Shown piece by piece: positions 42,893 to 48,881 of a stretch of 58,318 bases of DNA; within the stretch, counting starts at the first letter, position 1; each line of letters opens with the position of its first letter. This stretch comes from Oscillospiraceae bacterium (lineage in GTDB: Bacteria > Bacillota > Clostridia > Oscillospirales > Ruminococcaceae). The notes beneath the pieces were generated by a model that saw nothing but the letters and a program-made list of their open reading frames with translations, was not told where the DNA came from and did no database searches. A program made the position numbers and the translations under genes. The stretch spans positions 1-58,318 of the forward strand of contig CABIYQ010000011.1 in the NCBI GenBank assembly GCA_902362965.1, written 5' to 3'.

Positions 42893-43099
42893 TTATTTTG
42901 CAAATTGTATTTCTTCCAATTTATGTAATATATTATTCATAGTTTTATTGTTATAATTCATTATATTTTGTAAAACATAAAATGCATTTGAATAATCCTC
43001 AATACTAAAACCTTTTTCATTAACGAATGCAAATAGTATTTCTTCAACTCCCTTTGAAATCACAAGACAATCATCAAATTCGAATAATAAATCTACCAT
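42893..43099 (-). CDS. Small protein of unknown function, 68 aa
   Basis: An unrecognised 68-residue protein, acidic in the first half (MVDLLFEFDDCLVISKGVEEILF) with a helical C-terminus (NIMNYNNKTMNNILHKLEEIQFAK). No signal peptide or clear membrane helix. AAAGGAAT lies about 10 nt before the ATG, and a bidirectional terminator follows the stop. It is divergent from the first small-RNA unit, whose promoter starts only 32 bp from its ATG. The small RNA's 5' region contains ATTCCTTT, an exact complement of the AAAGGAAT ribosome-binding region (see findings). Whether it is translated is not proven. Confidence 0.55.
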   Translation of the reverse strand: MVDLLFEFDDCLVISKGVEEILFAFVNEKGFSIEDYSNAFYVLQNIMNYNNKTMNNILHKLEEIQFAK

Positions 43100-43131
43100 T
43101 TTTATAAATTCCTTTCAATTTAAAATTTTTA

Positions 43132-43160
43132 TTGACAACTCCCGAAAGGAATGCTATAAT
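43132..43160 (+). promoter_or_regulatory. Promoter of putative small RNA, copy 1
   Basis: Perfect consensus TTGACA (43132-43137) and TATAAT (43155-43160) with 17-bp spacing, on the plus strand. No open reading frame follows. Confidence 0.85.
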
Positions 43161-43166
43161 AGATTT

Positions 43167-43258
43167 AGCGGATTCCTTTTGGATTTTTCCATTAGGGAGC
43201 TGTGTTGATAACGGTAACGCTTAACTTGCTATGGTGTGGGCGTTATCGTTATTTTTTA
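43167..43258 (+). ncRNA. Putative small RNA, copy 1 (about 92 nt)
   Basis: It begins about 7 nt after a consensus promoter and ends at a strong intrinsic terminator: ATAACGGTAACGC (43208-43220) pairs with GCGTTATCGTTAT (43240-43252), 19-nt loop, then six T. The first 40 nt are weakly structured and pyrimidine-rich (GGATTCCTTTTGG). Its 3' end overlaps the 3' end of the convergent RHH gene by about 10 nt. I do not recognise the family. Confidence 0.6.
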
Positions 43259-43428
43259 ATCCTTTGATATTGTTCTTCAATACCATTTCTTACAACTTCT
43301 GAACGATTTGATCCCTGATCTTTGCATACTTCATCAAGCTTTTGCAATGTACCTTTATCAAGCCGAACTCGAAGTGTAAAATCTTTTGGATTATCTGTAC
43401 GTTTTGTACCCTTTTTCATGGCTGACAT
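43249..43428 (-). CDS. RHH (CopG-like) small DNA-binding protein A1, 59 aa
   Basis: A 59-residue ribbon-helix-helix protein, below the usual gene-calling size cut-off. The beta strand FTLRVRLD (18-25) is followed by helix TLQKLDEVCKDQG and the second helix SNRSEVVRNGIEEQY, the standard RHH pattern. GAGGTGA precedes the ATG at 43428. Residues from M4 onward are identical to protein A2 except one (R10 here, L in A2). Its stop codon lies in the terminator stem of the convergent small RNA. Probably an autoregulated repressor (inferred from operator repeats in its promoter). No toxin gene is attached. Confidence 0.82.
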   Translation of the reverse strand: MSAMKKGTKRTDNPKDFTLRVRLDKGTLQKLDEVCKDQGSNRSEVVRNGIEEQYQRIKK

Positions 43429-43448
43429 TAACTCACCTCACTTCTTGT

Positions 43449-43489
43449 TGCCACATTTCAATTATATCATGCTGCCACATATTTGTCAA
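43449..43489 (-). promoter_or_regulatory. Promoter and operator repeats of RHH gene A1
   Basis: TTGACA (rc of 43484-43489) and TATAAT (rc of 43461-43466), 17-bp spacer. Two copies of TGCCACA (43449-43455 and 43473-43479) lie 24 bp apart, one in the spacer and one after the -10. The -35 overlaps the stop codon of the upstream RHH gene. Confidence 0.8.
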
Positions 43490-43674
43490 TACTTTCTTGA
43501 AATTTTATTATCGACCTCTTCTTTAACCAATGCAATACCTTTATGAACTACTTCCGCTTTTGTTATATTAAGACGTTCTGAACATTCTTCCAATGTTTTA
43601 TATGTTTCCGTTGACAATCTTATTTCAAAGCGTTTATCCCGTTTATCTTGCGTTGGTCTGCCTTTTGGGGACAT
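43486..43674 (-). CDS. RHH (CopG-like) small DNA-binding protein B1, 62 aa
   Basis: A 62-residue protein with a basic start (MSPKGRPTQDKRDK), strand RFEIRLS (15-21) and helices TYKTLEECSERLN and TKAEVVHKGIALVKEE: a ribbon-helix-helix fold. The ATG at 43674 has GAGGTGA just upstream; a longer reading to 43728 would span the -10 and operator and is rejected. It lies directly upstream of A1 in the same direction. It is only distantly similar to its positional counterpart B2, in contrast to the near identity of A1 and A2. Confidence 0.82.
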   Translation of the reverse strand: MSPKGRPTQDKRDKRFEIRLSTETYKTLEECSERLNITKAEVVHKGIALVKEEVDNKISRKY

Positions 43675-43693
43675 TATTTCACCTCTTTTCTTT

Positions 43694-43735
43694 TGTCCGT
43701 ACCTATATAATAACATATGTACGGACATTTGTCAA
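43694..43735 (-). promoter_or_regulatory. Promoter and operator of RHH gene B1
   Basis: TTGACA (rc of 43730-43735) and TATTAT (rc of 43707-43712), 17-bp spacer. A perfect 9-bp inverted repeat TGTCCGTAC (43694-43702) / GTACGGACA (43719-43727) encloses the -10. Confidence 0.82.
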
Positions 43736-43753
43736 TGCTATTTTGAAATTTTA

Positions 43754-43782
43754 TTGACAACTCCCGAAAGGAATGCTATAAT
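43754..43782 (+). promoter_or_regulatory. Promoter of putative small RNA, copy 2
   Basis: TTGACA (43754-43759) and TATAAT (43777-43782), 17-bp spacing, identical to copy 1. Confidence 0.85.
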
Positions 43783-43788
43783 AGATTT

Positions 43789-43880
43789 AGCGGATTCCTT
43801 TTGGATTTTTCCATTAGGGAGCTGTGTTGATAACGGTAACGCTTAACTTGCTATGGTGTGGGCGTTATCGTTATTTTTTA
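43789..43880 (+). ncRNA. Putative small RNA, copy 2 (about 92 nt)
   Basis: Sequence identical to copy 1 over the whole transcribed unit, with the terminator stem at 43830-43842/43862-43874. The stop of the convergent RHH gene A2 lies in the terminator. Confidence 0.6.
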
Positions 43881-44041
43881 ATCCTTTGATATTGTTCTTC
43901 AATACCATTTCTTACAACTTCTGAACGATTTGATCCCTGATCTTTGCATACTTCATCAAGCTTTTGCAATGTACCTTTATCAAGCCGAACTCGAAGTGTA
44001 AAATCTTTTGGATTATCTGTAAGTTTTGTACCTTTTTTCAT
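43871..44041 (-). CDS. RHH (CopG-like) small DNA-binding protein A2, 56 aa
   Basis: A 56-residue ribbon-helix-helix protein starting MKKGTKLTDNPKDFTLRVRL, near identical to A1. The ATG is at 44041. GAGGTGA lies about 13 nt upstream, further than ideal, because the sequence between differs from copy 1; an out-of-frame ATG (44047) lies closer to it. Translation may therefore be weaker than for A1. Otherwise the context is the same: convergent small RNA at the 3' end and an RHH-B type gene upstream. Confidence 0.75.
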   Translation of the reverse strand: MKKGTKLTDNPKDFTLRVRLDKGTLQKLDEVCKDQGSNRSEVVRNGIEEQYQRIKK

Positions 44042-44072
44042 GGCATAAATTTATTCACCTCACATTCTTTGA

Positions 44073-44113
44073 AGCCACAAACTAATTATACTATGTTGCC
44101 ACAATCTTGTCAA
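44073..44113 (-). promoter_or_regulatory. Promoter and operator repeats of RHH gene A2
   Basis: TTGACA (rc of 44108-44113) and TATAAT (rc of 44085-44090), 17-bp spacer. AGCCACA (44073-44079) and TGCCACA (44097-44103) are again 24 bp apart, as in A1, although the surrounding sequence differs. Confidence 0.8.
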
Positions 44114-44120
44114 TACCTTT

Positions 44121-44306
44121 TTAAATATTTTCTTGATTATTTTTTTCTATGACCTTCTTAATACCCTCACGTACAACTTCAGTACGTGTAACATTGTTTT
44201 CTTTACAATACTTGATAAGTTTTTCATTGGTTTTAGCATCAATTCTTGCTTTTACTTCAATTTTTAATGGGTTTTCTGATTTAGGTCTGCCCATTTTAGG
44301 TGGCAT
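44121..44306 (-). CDS. RHH (CopG-like) small DNA-binding protein B2, 61 aa
   Basis: A 61-residue protein: basic MPPKMGRPKSENP start, strand KIEVKARI (15-22), helices NEKLIKYCKENN and TRTEVVREGIKKVIEK, a typical ribbon-helix-helix. GAGGTGA is 4 nt before the ATG. It resembles the MGRPK-type small RHH proteins common in Clostridia genomes. It lies upstream of A2 as B1 lies upstream of A1. Confidence 0.82.
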   Translation of the reverse strand: MPPKMGRPKSENPLKIEVKARIDAKTNEKLIKYCKENNVTRTEVVREGIKKVIEKNNQENI

Positions 44307-44325
44307 AATTTCACCTCACTTTGTG

Positions 44326-44366
44326 TGCCACAATAATATTATAATATATGTGGCTCAAGATGTCAA
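44326..44366 (-). promoter_or_regulatory. Promoter and operator of RHH gene B2
   Basis: TTGACA (rc of 44361-44366) and TATAAT (rc of 44338-44343), 17-bp spacer. TGCCACA (44326-44332) and TGTGGCT (44349-44355) form an inverted repeat around the -10. The half-site is the same as in the A1 and A2 operators. Confidence 0.8.
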
Positions 44367-44397
44367 TACTATTCTAAAATTTTTATTCTATATTTAA

Positions 44398-44970
44398 TTA
44401 TTTACGCTTCTTCTTTTTTCTTACAGAAAAACCAAAATCCCCAAGTTTCCTTCCCAAAGCAAAATATTCGCCATGAGCATAAGCGGCAAGTCCGCATTGC
44501 TGAAGATTTAATTTTCCCTTACTGTCAATATATTTTTCTTCAATATCAACTCCGACTATTTCGGAAATAAACATATCATGAGTACCAAGCGGCTTTATTT
44601 CCCGGACAATACATTCGATGCTTACCGGACATTCTTCAATAATCGGCGAACTGATTTTAACTGCACTGACTGCAGTAATACCGCATTTTTCAAATTTATC
44701 TATCTCAGCGCCGCTTTTCACACCGCAGTAATCTGCTGTTTTACACATTGACGAAGTAGTAAGATTAATTGCAAATTCACCTGATTCCTTAATAATATTA
44801 TAAGAATGCCTTGACGGCCGGACTGAAATATAAGTCATAGGAGGCTTTGTATTAATAATTCCCGTCCAGGCAATTGTAAGTACATTGGGATTTTCCGGCG
44901 TGCCGCAGGATACAAGCGCCGGAGGAACAGGTGCAAGCAATGCTCCGCCGTTCCAAAAAACTTTTGACAT
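44398..44970 (-). CDS. Flavin reductase family protein (FMN-binding split barrel)
   Basis: A 190-residue protein of the flavin reductase-like/HpaC group, which binds FMN and often supplies reduced flavin or acts as a flavoredoxin. Recognisable segments are LVSCGTPENPNVLTIAWTGIINTKPPMTYISVRPSRHSYNIIKESGEFAINL (about 20-71) and the CGVKSGAEIDKF segment. The C-terminus is a lysine-rich tail (VRKKKKRK). It sits alone between the RHH cluster and the glycogen operon. AAGGAGA precedes the ATG. Confidence 0.92.
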   Translation of the reverse strand: MSKVFWNGGALLAPVPPALVSCGTPENPNVLTIAWTGIINTKPPMTYISVRPSRHSYNIIKESGEFAINLTTSSMCKTADYCGVKSGAEIDKFEKCGITAVSAVKISSPIIEECPVSIECIVREIKPLGTHDMFISEIVGVDIEEKYIDSKGKLNLQQCGLAAYAHGEYFALGRKLGDFGFSVRKKKKRK

Positions 44971-44999
44971 AGTAATCTCCTTCCCTATTGATAAAATAA

Positions 45000-45029
45000 A
45001 TGACGTGAAAACTTCCGCTTACACGTCAT
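45000..45029 (-). terminator. Terminator of the glycogen operon
   Basis: ATGACGTG (45000-45007) / CACGTCAT (45022-45029), followed on the minus strand by a T-rich run, just after the glgA stop. Confidence 0.82.
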
Positions 45030-45041
45030 TCAAACTGTTTA

Positions 45042-46460
45042 TTATTTATCAGTCAGCTCATGATAAAGCTTAATATAAAGTTCAGCAGAATTTGCCCAAC
45101 TGAAATCTTCCGCCATATCACGCTTAATGATTCTATTCCAGCCTCTTTTATCCTCATAAGCCGCTTTTGCACGCATACATGCGTCAAACATATCGTGGGC
45201 ATTATATGTTTTAAATGTGAATCCGTTGCCGTTTTCTCCCCCGCAGTCTCTGACAGTATCGCGAAGTCCGCCGGTTTCCCGTACTATAGGAATAGTACCG
45301 TATCTCATAGCGATCATCTGTGCTAATCCGCAAGGCTCGCTCTGTGACGGCATAAGAAACATATCCGCACCGGAATATATTTTTCTTGAAAGCTCCGGAA
45401 TAAATCCCAATGATACGCTGACCTTGTCCTTATAGCGCCATTCCATTTCCTTAAAGAAATCTTCATAAATTTTTTCACCGCTGCCAAGAATTACAAATTT
45501 GAAGCCGGCTTTAATGAGATCCTCAAAAACATACTTTATAAGATCAATACCTTTATGCGATACAAATCGGGTTACGATCCCTATAACTGGTTCGTTTCCC
45601 TCCTGCAAACCCAATTCTGCAAGAAGCTTTGCTTTGCAGACTTTTTTTCCTACGGTACTTCTGGCAGAATAATTTTTTTCAATTATCTCGTCAGTTTCCG
45701 GATCATATCCGTTAACGTCAATACCGTTTAAAATGCCGCTGAGCTTGTACTGTTTTGTACGCAAAATTCTGTCCATACCGTGAGAATACCACGGATCAAG
45801 AATTTCCCATGCATAGCTTGGACTTACAGTAGTTACTTTATCAGCCGTTTCAATAGCGCCTTTCATCATATTTACGCCACCGTCATATTCAAGCAGACTC
45901 ATATGATACATCGGAAGTCCCATAACTTCATTAAGTACTTCCTTTCCGTAATTACCCTGATACTGAATATTATGGATAGTAAATACATTTTTTATGTTTT
46001 CATATCCCTGCTGATATTTATAGAAAACTTCATAATACACGGGTATCATTGCAGCCTGCCAGTCATTAGCGTTAATAATGTCAGGCTTAAAGTCAATATA
46101 CCTGAGCATTTCCAGAACCGCCCTACTGTAAAATACAAAACGCTCACAGTCGTCAAAAAATCCGTAAATACCGTCTCTTCCAAAATAATACTCATTATCC
46201 AAAAAATAATAAGTCACGCCATTGCAAATAGCTGTAAAAATTCCGCAGTACTGTTTTCTCCAAGAAACGTCTACAGTCATATGTGTTATAAAAGTCATAG
46301 ACGCTCTGAAATGAGGATTAATTCCCTTATACAGCGGAAGAACGATCCTACAGTCATGCCCTTTCTGAGTAACAGCAGCAGGCAGCGATCCGGCAACATC
46401 TGCCAGTCCTCCGGAAGCTATATATGGAGTTGCCTCGCTTGCCGCAAACAATATATTCAA
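45042..46460 (-). CDS. glgA: Glycogen synthase (ADP-glucose)
   Basis: GlgA (GT5) extends alpha-1,4-glucan from ADP-glucose. The 472-residue protein has the N-terminal ADP-glucose loop region ASGGLADVAGSLP (about 16-28, with S in place of the usual K/T before GG), IHNIQYQG, SPSYAWEI, and the C-terminal FLMPSQSEPCGLAQMIAMRYGTIPIVRETGGLRDTV region. The start is a TTG at 46460 with AAAGGATG upstream. Last gene of glgB-glgC-glgD-glgA. Confidence 0.96.
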   Translation of the reverse strand: MNILFAASEATPYIASGGLADVAGSLPAAVTQKGHDCRIVLPLYKGINPHFRASMTFITHMTVDVSWRKQYCGIFTAICNGVTYYFLDNEYYFGRDGIYGFFDDCERFVFYSRAVLEMLRYIDFKPDIINANDWQAAMIPVYYEVFYKYQQGYENIKNVFTIHNIQYQGNYGKEVLNEVMGLPMYHMSLLEYDGGVNMMKGAIETADKVTTVSPSYAWEILDPWYSHGMDRILRTKQYKLSGILNGIDVNGYDPETDEIIEKNYSARSTVGKKVCKAKLLAELGLQEGNEPVIGIVTRFVSHKGIDLIKYVFEDLIKAGFKFVILGSGEKIYEDFFKEMEWRYKDKVSVSLGFIPELSRKIYSGADMFLMPSQSEPCGLAQMIAMRYGTIPIVRETGGLRDTVRDCGGENGNGFTFKTYNAHDMFDACMRAKAAYEDKRGWNRIIKRDMAEDFSWANSAELYIKLYHELTDK

Positions 46461-46484
46461 AACTTTTTACATCCTTTCAATTCA

Positions 46485-47609
46485 TCAGATTTTAGCATTT
46501 TTGCCTATATAAAGCGGATATGACGACGAACCTGTCAGAACTTTGCCGTCGCCGATTTCAACATTTTTATCAGTAATTACTGAACTTATGCTGCATTTAT
46601 CGCCTACAACTGTATCCTGCATAAGTACACAATCCTTAACAACAGCTTCTTTGCCAACTTTAACGCCTCTGCAAAGTACACAGTTTTCAACCTTACCCTC
46701 AATAACGCATCCATCGGCAATTAGAGAATTTTTTATATCTGATTCCAAACCGAATCTAACCGGTCCATTATCTCTGATTTTAGTATAAATCGGCGCTGCC
46801 TTAGTAAACAGACTGTTTCTCTTGTCGGTGTCAAGTAATTCCATATTTGCTTCATAATATCCTGACATTGTATCAATATTAGAAAAATATCCTTTATGCT
46901 CATATGCCATAAATTTATATTCGTCCTTATACGCCTGAAGAATATCTTTTACAAAGCTGTATTTACTTCTGCTTACAGAATCAACAACTATCTTTTTCAA
47001 AAATTCACAGCTTACAACAAACATATTTAGACACACATTGCATTCACCGGTTATCTGAGGATTAAGCATAACGTCATTAATCCTGTTTTCTTCATTAACG
47101 CCGATAACTGTTGCAGACTGTTCCTTTGAACTGTCATAAAAGCTTTTTCCTGTTACGACAGTAATATCTGCTTCTGTTTCAATGTGATAATTCAATACGT
47201 CTTTAAAATCAATTGTCGTTACCACATCACAGTCAGACATAACCACATATTCAGCGGAAGTATGTTCAACAAAATCCCAAACTCCATTCAGAGCTTCAAG
47301 TCTGCCTCTGTAAATACCGCTGTCAACATGGCTGAAAGGCGGCAAAAGATGGAGACCTCCGTTTTTTCTTGAAAGATCCCACTCTCTTCCGGAACCCAGA
47401 TGATCAAGCAGTGAACCGTAATTAGATTTTGTTATAACGCCAACTTCTGTAATACCCGAGTTTACCATATTAGACAGCGGAAAATCTATAAGACGGTATC
47501 TTCCCCCGAAAGGAATTGAACCCATCGTTCTTTTTTTTGTAAGGTCTATTACTGCGTCATCATGCATGCTTGCAAATATCAGACCCAAAACATCATTTGT
47601 AGAAATCAT
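46485..47609 (-). CDS. glgD: Glucose-1-phosphate adenylyltransferase subunit GlgD
   Basis: A 374-residue GlgC paralogue typical of Firmicutes, forming a hetero-oligomer with GlgC that changes its activity and regulation. It has an N-terminal nucleotidyltransferase-like fold (MGSIPFGGRYRLIDFPLSNMVNSGI) and C-terminal left-handed beta-helix repeats (SLIADGCVIEGKVENCVLCRGVKVG). The N-terminal GGxGxRL loop of true pyrophosphorylases is replaced by LGLIFASMHDDAV, which fits a non-catalytic subunit. GGAGG precedes the ATG; 15 nt downstream of glgC. Confidence 0.96.
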   Translation of the reverse strand: MISTNDVLGLIFASMHDDAVIDLTKKRTMGSIPFGGRYRLIDFPLSNMVNSGITEVGVITKSNYGSLLDHLGSGREWDLSRKNGGLHLLPPFSHVDSGIYRGRLEALNGVWDFVEHTSAEYVVMSDCDVVTTIDFKDVLNYHIETEADITVVTGKSFYDSSKEQSATVIGVNEENRINDVMLNPQITGECNVCLNMFVVSCEFLKKIVVDSVSRSKYSFVKDILQAYKDEYKFMAYEHKGYFSNIDTMSGYYEANMELLDTDKRNSLFTKAAPIYTKIRDNGPVRFGLESDIKNSLIADGCVIEGKVENCVLCRGVKVGKEAVVKDCVLMQDTVVGDKCSISSVITDKNVEIGDGKVLTGSSSYPLYIGKNAKI

Positions 47610-47624
47610 ATTAAATTGTCCTCC

Positions 47625-48827
47625 TTACACATTTTTTGATATTATCTGTTTAGGAAGAACTTCTGCTCCCTCTGATATTTCAACATTATGTCCTACAACA
47701 GCTATACCCCACTCGTCACGGTTTTCAACTGTCTCCGGACTAAGACCGATTTTTGCATTTTCATGTACAACACAGTCTTCACCGACAATAGCGTATTCAA
47801 CAACTGCGCCGGATTTTATAACAGTTCCCGGCATAATAATACTGTAATTAACAGTAGCGCCTTCTTCAACTGTTGCACCGGAAAAAATCACAGAAAAATC
47901 AACCTTTCCGTTAATAGTGCTTCCCTCGGATATCATTGAATTTTCAACGTCTGCGGTATCTCCTATATACTGAGGCGGCATATTATTATTTCTTGAATAA
48001 ATTTTCCAGTTGTTGTCATAAAGATCCAAAGGAACGCTTGGACTCAATAAATCCATATTTGCTTCCCATAAGCTGTCAAGTGTGCCTACATCTTTCCAGT
48101 AACCGTCAAATGAATAAGCAAAAAGCCTTTCATCATTTCCAAGCATTGAAGGAATAATATCCTTACCAAAATCTTTTGATCCCGTATTGGCATTTTCATT
48201 ATCGGTAAGATATTTTTTTAGTTTTGACCATGTAAATACATAAATGCCCATTGAAGCAAGCGTAGACTTAGGCTTCTTAGGTTTTTCTTCAAAATCAACA
48301 ACTCTGAAATCAGGATCGCATGTCATAATACCCAGTCTTGTAGCTTCTTCCATTGAAACTTCCTGAACGGCAATAGTACAATCAGCATTGTTCTTTTTAT
48401 GAAAATTCACCATTTCTGAATAATCCATTTTATAAATATGATCACCGCCCAGAATAATAACATATTCCGGATCGTATCTTTCTATAAAGCTCATATTCTG
48501 ATAGATAGCGTTTGCTGTACCTTCATACCATGAAGCTCCGAAAGACGTCTGATACGGCGGTAAAACATGTACTCCTCCGTTTAGTCTGTCAAGATCCCAT
48601 GGTTGACCGTTGCCGATATAGTCATTAAGCACCAGAGGCTGATACTGAGTCAGTACTCCGACTGTATCTATTCCTGAATTAGTACAATTTGAAAGAGGAA
48701 AATCAATAATGCGGTATTTTCCTCCATAAGGCACAGCCGGCTTTGCCATATCCTGAGTCAAAGCATATAATCTGCTTCCCTGACCTCCGGCAAGCAGCAT
48801 AGCTACACATTCCTTTTTTATATACAT
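47625..48827 (-). CDS. glgC: Glucose-1-phosphate adenylyltransferase
   Basis: GlgC makes ADP-glucose from ATP and glucose-1-phosphate, the committed step of glycogen synthesis. The 400-residue protein carries the nucleotide loop [15 protein letters not shown] (about 10-24), [19 protein letters not shown], the sugar-phosphate region [14 protein letters not shown], and the C-terminal hexapeptide beta-helix. GGAGG precedes the ATG. It lies between glgB and glgD. Confidence 0.97.
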   Translation of the reverse strand: MYIKKECVAMLLAGGQGSRLYALTQDMAKPAVPYGGKYRIIDFPLSNCTNSGIDTVGVLTQYQPLVLNDYIGNGQPWDLDRLNGGVHVLPPYQTSFGASWYEGTANAIYQNMSFIERYDPEYVIILGGDHIYKMDYSEMVNFHKKNNADCTIAVQEVSMEEATRLGIMTCDPDFRVVDFEEKPKKPKSTLASMGIYVFTWSKLKKYLTDNENANTGSKDFGKDIIPSMLGNDERLFAYSFDGYWKDVGTLDSLWEANMDLLSPSVPLDLYDNNWKIYSRNNNMPPQYIGDTADVENSMISEGSTINGKVDFSVIFSGATVEEGATVNYSIIMPGTVIKSGAVVEYAIVGEDCVVHENAKIGLSPETVENRDEWGIAVVGHNVEISEGAEVLPKQIISKNV

Positions 48828-48881
48828 TATATCCTCCTGACCATTGCCGCACTGGTTTTACGGCAATTTACTCATATATTA

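Larger units (their letters stand above)
43131..43421. repeat. Direct repeat, copy 1 (small-RNA unit plus RHH gene)
   Basis: A 291-bp segment repeated at 43753-44043. Only two differences are seen by eye (positions 43400 and 43411). It contains a plus-strand promoter, a putative small RNA and almost all of a minus-strand RHH gene. Confidence 0.95.
43753..44043. repeat. Direct repeat, copy 2 (small-RNA unit plus RHH gene)
   Basis: Second copy of the 291-bp segment at 43131-43421, offset 622 bp. Identity stops abruptly at the start region of the RHH gene, where the upstream sequences diverge. Confidence 0.95.

Noticed and set aside
43167..43258. 6S RNA or another known housekeeping small RNA
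   Set aside because: Too short and lacking the long open-helix shape of 6S; no tmRNA or SRP landmarks.
43249..44306. Classic toxin-antitoxin modules
   Set aside because: The RHH proteins look like antitoxins or CopG, but no RelE, MazF, HicA or Fic-type toxin reads next to any of them. The 68-aa neighbour has no toxin signature and lies on the other side of the small-RNA promoter.
43131..44390. CRISPR array or insertion sequence
   Set aside because: There are only two long repeats, no short regular spacers, no terminal inverted repeats and no transposase. The content is RHH genes and promoter-terminator units.
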